Origin: Bacillota bacterium
GTDB taxonomy: Bacteria > Bacillota > Clostridia > Christensenellales > Christensenellaceae
DNA: 64,000 bases
Assembly: GCA_023408315.1 (NCBI GenBank)
Contig: JAEYKI010000029.1
Location: 124,001 to 188,000 of the forward strand
Direction: 5' to 3'
A model generated the notes under the pieces. That model did no database searches. It was not told where the DNA came from and saw only the letters and a list, made by a program, of their open reading frames with translations. The position numbers were made by a program, and so were the translations under genes. Shown one piece after another: positions 24,718-33,391 of this stretch. Numbering within the stretch: position 1 is the stretch's first letter; each line of letters begins with the position of its first letter.

Positions 24718-26108
24718 AGTATTCCCTGCGCTTTAAACTTTCCGCCGCGTTTATAGTGCTGACAGTAGCGCTGTTTGTTTTAATCAGCGTTTTTGCCAAC
24801 TTTTTTTTAAAGAACCAGTTCCAGCAGTATATACTGAATAAGCAGGAGCAAGCCATTGCCGGTGTTGTGGCCAGCGTTTCCCAGCAATATAACGGTTTTG
24901 GCGGCTACTGGAACGTTGCGGGCGTTGAGACGGCAGGCATGAACGCATTGGACCAGGGGCTTATTATTCGGGTTTATAACAGCCAAAACACGGTGATCTG
25001 GGATGCGCGGACGCACAACAACGGTATGTGCATCTCCATTATTCAGCATATGTCCCAGAACATGGCGTCCTATAACGCCAATTTTAAGGGCGGCTACATG
25101 GAGGCAAGCCATCCGGTTATGGTGGGGGGTGTTCAGGCCGGGTCTGTTGACATTGGGTACTACGGGCCTTATTATTTCAACGACAGCGACCTTGCGTTTT
25201 TAAATTCACTCAATAGCCTGCTTTTCTGGGCGGCGATTGGCTCCCTGCTGGCGTGCCTGGTTTTGGGCGCCATAATGGCGAGAAACCTTTCGCGGCCCAT
25301 TGCGCGGGTCATTCGTACGGCTGGGGATATTGCCGGCGGCAAATACCATGCGCGGTCGCAGGAGATTTCCAGCACCAGGGAAATTGTGGAGTTAACGGAC
25401 TCCATCAACTCGTTGGCCGGATCCCTGGAAAAACAGGAGGCATTGCGCAAACGGATGACGTCCGACGTTGCGCACGAGCTCCGCACGCCCCTGGCCAACC
25501 TGCAAAGCCATGTGGAGGCCATGATAGACGGTGTTTGGGAACCGGATGCGGAGCGCTTGGAGAGCTTTAGGCAGGAGATTCTGCGGCTTTCCAAAATGGT
25601 GGGAGACCTGGAGCAACTGACACAATACGAGGGTGATCTTGCTCTGCATAAGGACCCCATGGAGCTATCCGTAATCGCGGGTTCGGTGGCCCGGCAGTTT
25701 GAAGGAGAATTTAAGGAAAAAGGCATTGCGCTGGAATTTGAAAGAGAGGATCAGTTTGTCTGCGCGGACAGGGACAAGGTTCGGCAGGTGCTCATAAATC
25801 TGCTTTCCAACGCGTTGAAATATACCAATCCGGGGGGGACTGTGACCGTGCGGGTATCCGGAGACAACCGGGACGCCCTGGTTTCTGTCTGCGACACCGG
25901 CATTGGCATTGCGCCGGAAGATCTGCCCTTTGTGTTTGAACGGTTTTACAGGGCGGACCTTTCCAGAACCAGGGCGACGGGCGGAAGCGGCATTGGGCTT
26001 GCAATTGCAAAATCCATCGCCCAGGCGCACGGCGGCCGCATCACTGCCCAGAGCGAACCGGGCCGGGGCAGCACATTTACTCTGCTACTGCCCAAAAAGG
26101 GTTGTTAA
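24714..26108 (+). CDS. Sensor histidine kinase
   Basis: 464-aa membrane kinase paired with the upstream regulator. One helix is near residues 8-28, an extracytoplasmic sensor domain spans about 30-165, a second helix about 168-190, then HAMP (ARNLSRPIARVIRTAGDI), the HisKA domain with His254 in SDVAHELRTPL, and the ATPase domain with N box INLLSNALKYT, DTGIGI and GGSGIGLAI. The signal is unknown. No neighbouring transporter or envelope gene points to a stimulus. Confidence 0.93.
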   Translation: MKYSLRFKLSAAFIVLTVALFVLISVFANFFLKNQFQQYILNKQEQAIAGVVASVSQQYNGFGGYWNVAGVETAGMNALDQGLIIRVYNSQNTVIWDARTHNNGMCISIIQHMSQNMASYNANFKGGYMEASHPVMVGGVQAGSVDIGYYGPYYFNDSDLAFLNSLNSLLFWAAIGSLLACLVLGAIMARNLSRPIARVIRTAGDIAGGKYHARSQEISSTREIVELTDSINSLAGSLEKQEALRKRMTSDVAHELRTPLANLQSHVEAMIDGVWEPDAERLESFRQEILRLSKMVGDLEQLTQYEGDLALHKDPMELSVIAGSVARQFEGEFKEKGIALEFEREDQFVCADRDKVRQVLINLLSNALKYTNPGGTVTVRVSGDNRDALVSVCDTGIGIAPEDLPFVFERFYRADLSRTRATGGSGIGLAIAKSIAQAHGGRITAQSEPGRGSTFTLLLPKKGC

Positions 26109-26337
26109 CAGCGGGCTTTGCTGCCAATCGCTGAATTAATTTCTCTTTGGCGTTCTGTAAAACAAAGCATTTTATAAAAAGCAGCCTTTCTAAAAAATCG
26201 TTTATATTTTGTCGAAAAATATCATAGAAAACGTATATGCATTGAATAAAATGATACAAAAAATGGGGGTTCTATCCAAGATTATTTTTGCCGGTATGGG
26301 TATACTGTAAATAGTAAAGGGATTGGAGATTAAAACC

Positions 26338-27720
26338 ATGGCAAAAAAAGAATTTAACGCGACAACTTACACAGATTTAAACGATTTTATTTATGCAAAC
26401 GCTAAGTACCCGGTCTCGCTGAAAAACGGAATATCCATTGGCGGCGGGACGCTGTACCCGGAAATCAATTTTACGCTGCCCACCATGCTGATAGAAGAAA
26501 CGACAATGCCCGAAGTGCTGCATCATTATACCGAAATTGCAAAGGGTATCGGCGAGCGGGCACGGGATCTTGAGGTTCCGGGATTTGTGGCCGAGATTGA
26601 GACGCTTCCCCCCATGACCTTTCATCCCGAATGGGGCGTGGACGTATGCAAAACAGTGCTGGACACATTTGCGGACTTTGAGGCCAAGTACGGGATTAAA
26701 TTTGGCGTGCGGATCACGCCCAACGACATACGCGAAGGGCGCGACCTGGAGCATATGTGGCACGGCCCGCACTGGGACAACATGCTGAAAACGTTTGAAG
26801 GATGCGCAAAGGCCGGCGCGGATTTTCTTGCCATTGAATCGGTCGGCGGCAAGGAAGTGCACGACGAAGCGATTATGTACTGCGACATTACAAAATCTGT
26901 ATTTGCGCTTTCTGTTCTGGGAACAAAGGACATGGCAAAGCTATGGACGGAGATTGCGGCCATTGCGGAAAAAACCGGCACGGTTCCGGCGGGAGATACG
27001 GCCTGCGGATTTGCCAACACGGCGATGGTGCTTGCGGACCGGAAATATATCCCCAAGGTGTTTGCCGCGGTTGTGCGCGTAATGACGGCGGTGCGCAGCC
27101 TGGTGGCTGTGGAATACGGCGCAAAAGGCCCGCACAAGGACTGCGGGTATGAAGGCGTATATGTAAAGGCGATTACGGGTATACCCATTGCCATGGAAGG
27201 CCGCACCAGCGCGTGCGCGCATCTGAGCCCGGTGGGCAATGTGGCCATATGCCTGGCCGACCTGTGGAGCAACGAATCCGTGCAGAACATCAAGCTGCTG
27301 GGAGGCATGGCGCCCACCGTTTCATTTGAACAGTTGGCTTATGACTGCCGCCTGATGAACAAGGCGTCCGAGAGGGGCAGGGATACGGCAATACTGCTGA
27401 GGGACCTGCATGCCGATTCGGACAGCGCGCTGGACCCGCAGGCTTACGTGCTGCGGCCGGATGTTGTACTGGAGATTTCTAAGGAGATTGTGAAAGAAAC
27501 GGGCTATTACAACCGCATTAAAAAAGCTGCGTCCCTGGCCCTGGAAAAAATAGAGCATGCCCACAAAGACGGCGCGCTTGCGCTGGACGAAAAAGAGCTG
27601 ATGTGGATAGAGCGGATGGGCGAGGATTTAGAAGCCCTGCCTGCCGACCCCGATACTCTTACGGACACCATGATTCCGCAATGCGAGAAACTGGACCCCG
27701 CGAAATATGACATGGCGTAA
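26338..27720 (+). CDS. mtaB: Methanol:corrinoid methyltransferase MtaB
   Basis: 460-aa zinc TIM-barrel enzyme that moves the methyl group of methanol to the corrinoid protein MtaC. It aligns by eye along its whole length with Methanosarcina MtaB. The three zinc ligands are at Glu167 (AIESVGGKEV), Cys223 (GDTACGFANTA) and Cys269 (GPHKDCGYE). Other shared blocks are VAVEYGAKGP and ITGIPIAMEGRTSACAH. ATG 26338 has TTGGAGAT upstream. No mtaC or mtaA lies in the window, so partners must be elsewhere or replaced by another corrinoid protein. It would let the CODH/ACS pathway draw methyl groups from methanol. Confidence 0.87.
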   Translation: MAKKEFNATTYTDLNDFIYANAKYPVSLKNGISIGGGTLYPEINFTLPTMLIEETTMPEVLHHYTEIAKGIGERARDLEVPGFVAEIETLPPMTFHPEWGVDVCKTVLDTFADFEAKYGIKFGVRITPNDIREGRDLEHMWHGPHWDNMLKTFEGCAKAGADFLAIESVGGKEVHDEAIMYCDITKSVFALSVLGTKDMAKLWTEIAAIAEKTGTVPAGDTACGFANTAMVLADRKYIPKVFAAVVRVMTAVRSLVAVEYGAKGPHKDCGYEGVYVKAITGIPIAMEGRTSACAHLSPVGNVAICLADLWSNESVQNIKLLGGMAPTVSFEQLAYDCRLMNKASERGRDTAILLRDLHADSDSALDPQAYVLRPDVVLEISKEIVKETGYYNRIKKAASLALEKIEHAHKDGALALDEKELMWIERMGEDLEALPADPDTLTDTMIPQCEKLDPAKYDMA

Positions 27721-27767
27721 GTGATTTAAATGCAAGCAACACCTCATTCATAAAAAACCACCAAAGG

Positions 27768-27798
27768 AAAACGGGCAGGCGAAGGCTTGCCCGTTTTT
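27768..27798 (+). terminator. Rho-independent terminator of mtaB
   Basis: AAAACGGGCA (27768-27777) pairs perfectly with TGCCCGTTTT (27788-27797) over a 10-nt loop, ending in a T run. Confidence 0.85.
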
Positions 27799-27882
27799 CC
27801 TGTGTTTAAAATGCTAATTTTAGAGAAAAGATTGTGACTCAATGAAGCATACTAATAAAAAACACGAAAGGACACAAGAGCA

Positions 27883-28053
27883 ATGGACAATAACAAGAAC
27901 AGGACACGGGACAGGGACAAGAGCAATGCGGAATTGCGGAAGATGCAGCCCAGGGACAACGCGGACGTTGGCATTAAAGACGGGCAGGTGATTGGCGTGC
28001 ACGCGTCCAAGCACGAGAAAAGCAGGCCAAATACCAGGCGGAATGGCAAATAG
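27883..28053 (+). CDS. Small highly charged protein, unknown
   Basis: 56-codon-class frame (MDNNKNRTRDRDKSNAEL start) of strongly basic and Asn/Asp-rich composition, with GAAAGGACA about 10 bases before ATG. No family recognised, no membrane segment. It could be a real small protein, since it fills a gap between a terminator and the next promoter region, or chance. Disordered by composition. Confidence 0.45.
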   Translation: MDNNKNRTRDRDKSNAELRKMQPRDNADVGIKDGQVIGVHASKHEKSRPNTRRNGK

Positions 28054-28144
28054 GCCGGAAATTTTTTTGGTTTTGGCCCGGTTTGCACAAAAAAACGCCG
28101 GAGTGGTATAATCACATAAAAAGCACTTGGCAGGAGGATTGGGA

Positions 28145-29164
28145 ATGGCGGCAAACCCGGGCCCGCGAAAACCAGGGAGAGTGGCGGTATGCCTGGCCGC
28201 TTGTGCGGCGGCGGCATTTTTGCTGTGCGCCTGCGAAGGCGCGGGCGCATACCCGGCATCTCAAAGCGATGCTCCCCCTGTTGCGGCTTCTCCGTCCGTG
28301 CAGCCGTCCGGTACGCCTTTTCAATCCCCACCCGTTTCCCAATCTCCGGCAGATTCCGCGGCGCTGTCTCCGCCCGCGGCCCAAACGCCACAGAAAAATT
28401 GGGCTGTTTGCATCAAACAAACACAAATATACGCCCAGCCAGACACAGGCACAGCGGCGGCAGGAGGCATAAAGGATGGCGACGCGGGGGAAATACTTTC
28501 CGCCAAAAACGGGTGGATGCAGATATATTTTAACGGGATTACGGGCTATGTAAAAACAGAGGATATGGTCACCAAGAGCACGCCCGGCGTGCCTGCGCCA
28601 GAGGGGAACTGGACAATGATACTGGTAAACCAGTCCCATCTGCTGCCTGCGGGGTATGCAGTAACATTGGCGGAATTTGCCGGCGGACAGGTGGACGAGA
28701 GGATTCTTTCCGTATGTAAAAGCTTGTTTGCAGATGCGGAGCAAGACGGAGTGAGCCTTGTGCTGGTGGATGCATACCGCAGCCGCGAACTGCAAAGCGA
28801 GCTGTTTGAGAAAAAAGTGCAGAGCTATCTGGCGAAAGGCTATTCCCGCATGGAAGCCGAGCGGAGCGCCGCGACCATAACCGCACGGCCGGATACAAGC
28901 GAACACCAGACGGGCCTGGCCCTGGACATAGTGACGGCCTCACACGCATCCAGAGACAGGGCGTTTGCAAATACCAGGGCTTTCAAGTGGCTTACTGTAA
29001 ACGCGGCAAATTATGGTTTTATACTGCGGTACGGGCAGGATAAGCAAGCGCTTACGGGCGTGATTTACGAGCCGTGGCACTGGCGTTTTGTAGGGACGAA
29101 GGCCGCAAAGGAAATGGCGGCAAGCGGACAGTGCATAGAGGAATACCTGGGCGAAACAAATTAA
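28145..29164 (+). CDS. D-alanyl-D-alanine carboxypeptidase, VanY type, with SH3-like domain
   Basis: 339-aa exported peptidase. An N-terminal hydrophobic segment (VCLAACAAAAFLLCAC) ends in a possible lipobox, then a Pro/Ser-rich linker, a bacterial SH3-like domain (about 85-140, QIYAQPDTGTAA to NGITGYVKTED) and a VanY/LAS zinc peptidase domain with SEHQTGLALDI and EPWHWRF holding the His, Asp and His ligands and catalytic Glu. It trims D-Ala from peptidoglycan stem peptides. ATG 28145 follows AGGAGG by 7 bases. There is no vanH/A/X neighbour, so it need not relate to glycopeptide resistance. Confidence 0.85.
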   Translation: MAANPGPRKPGRVAVCLAACAAAAFLLCACEGAGAYPASQSDAPPVAASPSVQPSGTPFQSPPVSQSPADSAALSPPAAQTPQKNWAVCIKQTQIYAQPDTGTAAAGGIKDGDAGEILSAKNGWMQIYFNGITGYVKTEDMVTKSTPGVPAPEGNWTMILVNQSHLLPAGYAVTLAEFAGGQVDERILSVCKSLFADAEQDGVSLVLVDAYRSRELQSELFEKKVQSYLAKGYSRMEAERSAATITARPDTSEHQTGLALDIVTASHASRDRAFANTRAFKWLTVNAANYGFILRYGQDKQALTGVIYEPWHWRFVGTKAAKEMAASGQCIEEYLGETN

Positions 29165-29224
29165 ACGGATTCACACGCCGCACAGATTAGGATTGCTTTT
29201 ATACAAGCCGGGGAGTGCATTGCC

Positions 29225-29806
29225 CTATTCAGACAAGTTTGGAGCGATTAGCGCAAGGCCCCGGTTTAGGGAGGTGGGGTCCAGCTTGCCTTCCACGGCC
29301 GCCGCAATGTTGCCGTCCTTGTCTATGAACACCGTGGCCGGGAACGAGCGTATGCCATATGTAGTGGTGGCGGAAAAGTCCGTATCGTAATAAACCGGGA
29401 AAGTAAATCCGTTTTCCTTAATATAGGCCGCGCCTTTTTCCTTTGTTTCCTGCTGGCCGTCCACAGAGTCCACCATCATAAACTGAATTGTGCCGCCCTG
29501 GGCTTGGTAAGCAGTTTCAAAATCGGGCAGTTCCTGTATGCAGTACGGACACCAGGTGGCCCAAAAGTTCACCACAACCGGCTTGCCTTTAAAATCGGAC
29601 AGACGGATTGCTTGGCCCTCGGCGTCATATACCGTGAAATCGGGCGCGGGAATGCTGGAAGCGGAAGCCGAAGCCTGTGCGGCGCTGCCGGTTGGCTGGG
29701 ATTTGGTGTCCTGGTTGTATCCCGGAGCCAGCGCGTTATACAGTATAACCGCGGCGATGATGATTGCCGCAAATACAATGATCAAACGAATGGCTTTTTG
29801 ATTCAT
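29225..29806 (-). CDS. TlpA/ResA-like membrane-anchored thiol-disulfide protein
   Basis: 193-aa thioredoxin-fold protein anchored by an N-terminal helix (residues 7-25), with a Ser/Ala linker, and active-site Cys86-Pro-Tyr-Cys89 in FWATWCPYCIQELP. It passes reducing power to extracytoplasmic proteins. It is downstream of ccdA (39-bp gap, same strand), its likely electron donor. AAGGAGACAAAT precedes ATG. Confidence 0.9.
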   Translation of the reverse strand: MNQKAIRLIIVFAAIIIAAVILYNALAPGYNQDTKSQPTGSAAQASASASSIPAPDFTVYDAEGQAIRLSDFKGKPVVVNFWATWCPYCIQELPDFETAYQAQGGTIQFMMVDSVDGQQETKEKGAAYIKENGFTFPVYYDTDFSATTTYGIRSFPATVFIDKDGNIAAAVEGKLDPTSLNRGLALIAPNLSE

Positions 29807-29845
29807 ATTTGTCTCCTTACATGATTTTAATTGTGGAGATGCGCA

Positions 29846-30517
29846 TTATAAGCTCCAAAGGGAGAGGTAATACCCCATTAAACCTGTGGCCATCAGTATG
29901 CCCAGAGCAATCAGCAAAAGGCCGGAAACCAGGGTGATGATTTTGTAATGCCGTTTGATTGCGTCGAAGGCGCTTTTTAATTTGTCTATCAAGACCGCGC
30001 TCATAATAAACGGCAACCCCAGACCAGCGGAGAAAGTAACAAGCATCAGTATTCCTTTTGTGCTTTCCGCGCTGCTGGCTGCCAGCATGAGCGCAGAGCC
30101 CAAAAAAGAACCGATGCAGGGAGTCCAACTGATGGAAAACACAATGCCGAACAGCAGGGTGGAAAAAAATCCGGCCGGCGCTTTTACTTTGGAGGAAGCG
30201 CCGCCCATATGCATGAGGGGCAGGCGGATCCATCCCAAAAAGGAGAAGCCAAACAGCATTACAACAATTCCGGCCACAAGGTTTACAATATTGCTATGCT
30301 CCACAAGCAGGCGGCCGAGTGAACCCGCAAACGCGCCCAGGCTGATGAATACGATGGAAAATCCAAGAACGAATCCAATGGCGTTGATGAGAGCGCCTTT
30401 TTTACTGGTTTCGGTTTGCCCGCCTGCAAAATAAGAAATATATACGGGCAGCATGGGCAGCAGGCAGGGAGAGATAAACGTGACGATGCCTTCTAAAAAA
30501 GTAAGCAGATAAGCCAT
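29846..30517 (-). CDS. ccdA: CcdA-family thiol transporter
   Basis: 223-aa, six-helix DsbD-core protein that carries electrons from cytosolic thioredoxin across the membrane. Start ITFISPCLLPMLPVYISYF and later SISWTPCIGSFLG hold the two membrane cysteines. Partner of the TlpA-like gene; no c-type cytochrome genes are visible, so the pair may reduce other exported thiols. Confidence 0.92.
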   Translation of the reverse strand: MAYLLTFLEGIVTFISPCLLPMLPVYISYFAGGQTETSKKGALINAIGFVLGFSIVFISLGAFAGSLGRLLVEHSNIVNLVAGIVVMLFGFSFLGWIRLPLMHMGGASSKVKAPAGFFSTLLFGIVFSISWTPCIGSFLGSALMLAASSAESTKGILMLVTFSAGLGLPFIMSAVLIDKLKSAFDAIKRHYKIITLVSGLLLIALGILMATGLMGYYLSLWSL

Positions 30518-30908
30518 ATTGTCTCCTTATGCGGGCAGTCAGGGGTGCCTCTGACAGGGAGTTTTAAGAACCCGCCGCCCGTTGTTGTTATATATAGTAT
30601 ACACGCATACCACGGTTTTTCGGTAACAATATCACAAACGGTATGAAACGCAACGTTTTATGCTGTATATTACTATAAACGGTTTGCTTAAAAAGATAAC
30701 AGGCGGGCAGCCGGAATGTTTCAAAAATTGGGGGAAATCTATTTGTTTTTGTTTTTTGTAGATTTATATGCTTTTATACAAAATTAATTATTTACAGATA
30801 CCGGCGTCTATATTAAAATAATTTTAACGTTATACTCTTATTAATATAACGAAAAGCAAACACTAAATATAATCGTTCGTTTAGATATATACACCTGTTG
30901 GGGGACAT
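30518..30908. other. 391-bp intergenic region between ccdA and the molybdenum operon
   Basis: AT-rich. It holds the divergent promoter zone for ccdA (-) and the MoeA-like gene (+) and the ModE-like inverted repeat at 30828-30851. No protein or RNA gene recognised. Confidence 0.5.
30828..30851. promoter_or_regulatory. ModE-like molybdate operator candidate
   Basis: CGTTATA and TATAACG form a perfect inverted repeat with a 10-base spacer, 24 bp overall, the same half-sites and span as the E. coli modA operator recognised by ModE. It lies 57 bp before the first gene of the Mo operon. No modE gene is in the window. Confidence 0.5.
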
Positions 30909-31937
30909 ATGAAACAAATTAATACAACCGAGGCGGTAGGGCATGTGCTGTGCCACGACATTACGCAGATAATAAAGGACAAGACAAAGGACGCTATTTT
31001 TCGCAAGGGGCATATTGTGACGCAGGAGGACGTGCCGGTGCTGCTTTCACTGGGCAAGGATCATTTGTACGTATGGGAAAAGCAGGAAGGCATGCTGCAT
31101 GAGAACGACGCGGCGGAGATACTGTACGGCATCTGCAAAAATGATTACATGAGTCCCACGCCTGTAAAAGAAGGCAAGATAGACCTGATTGCGGGCATAG
31201 ACGGGCTTTTTAAGGCGGATGTGAACCGGCTGAACGCTATTAATGCCATTGAAGACATTATCATAGCGGCGCGCCATACCAATACGCCTGTTAAAAAGGG
31301 AGACAAGCTGGCCGGTACCCGCGTGGTGCCGCTGGTGATAGAAAAAGAAAAGATGGACAGGGCCGTGCAGGTTGCGGGCGAAGAGCCGCTGTTTAAAATT
31401 TTGCCGTATACACATAAAAAAGTTTCTTTGGTGATTACGGGCAGCGAAGTATACTACGGCCGCATTCAGGACGCGTTTGGGCCTGTGATTCGCAGCAAGC
31501 TTGCGGAATATGATACGGAGATTTTAAGCCAGGACCTGATGCACGACGACGCAAATGAAATTACACGGCTTATAAGCGGGGCCATTGCGCAGGGTGCGGA
31601 GTTGGTGGTCTGTACGGGCGGCATGAGCGTTGATCCGGACGACACGACGCCCACGGCGATCCGCCGCACGGGGGCCAGGGTGGTGACCTACGGCGCGCCT
31701 GTTCTGCCGGGCGCTACCTTTCTGCTGGCCTACTGGGAAGAAGGCGGCAAAAGCGTGCCGATCTTGGGCCTGCCGGGATGCGTGATGTACGCCAGGCGCA
31801 CAATTTTTGACCTGGTTTTGCCCCGTATTATGTCAAACGACAAGCTGACACGGGAAGAAATCGCCAAGCTGGGGCATGGGGGACTCTGCCTTGGGTGCGA
31901 CGTATGCGTATACCCAAACTGCGGCTTTGGGAAGTAG
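30909..31937 (+). CDS. MoeA-like molybdopterin-binding protein with C-terminal Cys motif
   Basis: 342-aa protein with an N-terminal MoeA/CinA-like part and a MoCF-type molybdopterin-binding domain (about 165-310; VITGSEVYYGRIQDAFGP, then VCTGGMSVDPDDTTP, ILGLPGCVMYARRTIFDLVLP). It ends in a cysteine cluster CLGCDVCVYPNCGFGK, possibly metal-binding. Such proteins work in molybdenum cofactor assembly or sensing. It leads an operon with moaC and modABC, 6 bp before moaC. Confidence 0.8.
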   Translation: MKQINTTEAVGHVLCHDITQIIKDKTKDAIFRKGHIVTQEDVPVLLSLGKDHLYVWEKQEGMLHENDAAEILYGICKNDYMSPTPVKEGKIDLIAGIDGLFKADVNRLNAINAIEDIIIAARHTNTPVKKGDKLAGTRVVPLVIEKEKMDRAVQVAGEEPLFKILPYTHKKVSLVITGSEVYYGRIQDAFGPVIRSKLAEYDTEILSQDLMHDDANEITRLISGAIAQGAELVVCTGGMSVDPDDTTPTAIRRTGARVVTYGAPVLPGATFLLAYWEEGGKSVPILGLPGCVMYARRTIFDLVLPRIMSNDKLTREEIAKLGHGGLCLGCDVCVYPNCGFGK

Positions 31938-31943
31938 GGAAAC

Positions 31944-32429
31944 ATGGAGAAAAAACTGACGCATTTTGACCAAAACGGCAAGGCCGCGATGGTGGACATA
32001 TCGGAAAAAGGGGATACGCAGCGCACGGCCGTTGCGAGGGGGTGCATTCGCGTAAACGCGGAGGTGTTCCGGGCAATCAAGGAAGGCACGGCTGAAAAGG
32101 GAGACGTTTTGGGTGCGGCCCGGATTGCCGGGATTATGGCCGCAAAAAAGACGGCTGAGCTGATACCGCTCTGCCACACGCTGCTGCTGACCCGCGTGTC
32201 TGTGGATTTTGAGTTGGCGGAAGAAGAAATGGGCGTAGACGCGGTTTGTACGGCAAAAACAACGGGAAAAACAGGGGTGGAAATGGAGGCGCTTACAGGC
32301 GTATCCGTGGCCCTGCTGACCATATACGACATGTGCAAGGCACTGGACAAGGGAATGGAGATAGAAAATATCCGCCTGGAACAAAAGAGCGGCGGCAAAA
32401 GTGGATATTATAACCGGGCAGAAGAGTAG
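31944..32429 (+). CDS. moaC: Cyclic pyranopterin monophosphate synthase MoaC
   Basis: 161 aa, full length. It converts the MoaA product to cPMP, the first molybdenum-cofactor intermediate. Signature regions are MVDISEKGDTQRTAVA, LIPLCHTLLLT and MEALTGVSVALLTIYDMCKALDKGM. GGGAAAC lies just before ATG. The later step moaA is in the same gene block. Confidence 0.95.
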   Translation: MEKKLTHFDQNGKAAMVDISEKGDTQRTAVARGCIRVNAEVFRAIKEGTAEKGDVLGAARIAGIMAAKKTAELIPLCHTLLLTRVSVDFELAEEEMGVDAVCTAKTTGKTGVEMEALTGVSVALLTIYDMCKALDKGMEIENIRLEQKSGGKSGYYNRAEE

Positions 32430-32437
32430 CTAAACCA

Positions 32438-32454
32438 CGCGCCCACCGGGCGCG
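32438..32454 (+). other. Hairpin between moaC and modA
   Basis: Perfect CGCGCCC-ACC-GGGCGCG stem-loop, with no T run after it. It may be an mRNA-processing or stabilising structure between moaC and modA. Confidence 0.4.
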
Positions 32455-32475
32455 GGAAAATAAAAGGAGTTTGTT

Positions 32476-33372
32476 ATGAAAAAAGTATTGGTTGTTTTAA
32501 TGGCTGTCTGCATGCTGTTTGTATTTGTAAGCTGCAGCTCCGCCGGAAACCAGGCTTCGGAATCCGCCGCGCCAGCGTCGTCTGCGGCTGCTTCCGTTTC
32601 GGCTTCCCCATCGGCAGCGCCGAGCGAATCGGCTACGGCCAGCGCGGCAGCTTCTGCCAGCGCATCGGCTTCGCCCATTGCCGCTAATCCGGACGGCCTT
32701 ACCATTGCCGCGGCTGCGAGCCTGAAGGATGCGATGACCGAGATTGCGAAATCTTATACGGAAACTTCTCTGGTGTTCACCTACGGTTCTTCCGGCGCTC
32801 TGCAGACGCAGATTGAGCAGGGAGCGCCTGTGGACATATTTATGTCCGCCGCTGAAAAACAGATGGACGCTCTGGACAAGGGCAAACTGCTGCTGGATGG
32901 CACCAGGTCCGATTTGCTGGCGAACAAGCTGGTACTGGTTGTTCCCGCTGATTCCAAACTGGGCCTGACCGGGTTTGCCGATCTTGGAGAAGATAAAGTT
33001 GCCAAAGTAGCCCTGGGAGAACCCAAGAGCGTTCCCGCAGGACAATATGCGGAAACAGTATTGACATCCCTGAATATTCTGGATAAAGTGAAAGCGAAAG
33101 CGAATTATGGAACAGATGTGCGCCAGGTGCTGACCTGGGTTGAAAGCGGAGAAGTGGACGCAGGCGTTGTGTACGCTACAGACGCAAAAACCACGGACAA
33201 GGTCAAGGTGGTTGCGGAAGCCCCCGCCGATATCGCGCCCAAAATTACATATCCCGTTGCGGTCGTGGCCAGCAGCAAACTGGCGGACGACGCGAAAAAG
33301 TTCCTTGAGTATCTGAAATCTGATGAAGCCGCCAAAGTATTTGAAAAATATGGCTTCACAGTGGTAAAATAA
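32476..33372 (+). CDS. modA: Molybdate ABC transporter substrate-binding lipoprotein ModA
   Basis: 298-aa secreted lipoprotein. Signal peptide ends at lipobox FVSC with Cys20, followed by a Ser/Ala-rich low-complexity tether (about 21-72), then the periplasmic-binding fold that captures molybdate or tungstate (LTIAAAASLKDAM, YGSSGALQTQIEQGAPVDIF, then VVYATDAKTT). AAGGAG precedes ATG. It begins modABC. Confidence 0.93.
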   Translation: MKKVLVVLMAVCMLFVFVSCSSAGNQASESAAPASSAAASVSASPSAAPSESATASAAASASASASPIAANPDGLTIAAAASLKDAMTEIAKSYTETSLVFTYGSSGALQTQIEQGAPVDIFMSAAEKQMDALDKGKLLLDGTRSDLLANKLVLVVPADSKLGLTGFADLGEDKVAKVALGEPKSVPAGQYAETVLTSLNILDKVKAKANYGTDVRQVLTWVESGEVDAGVVYATDAKTTDKVKVVAEAPADIAPKITYPVAVVASSKLADDAKKFLEYLKSDEAAKVFEKYGFTVVK

Positions 33373-33391
33373 CGATTGGTGGACTAGCATT

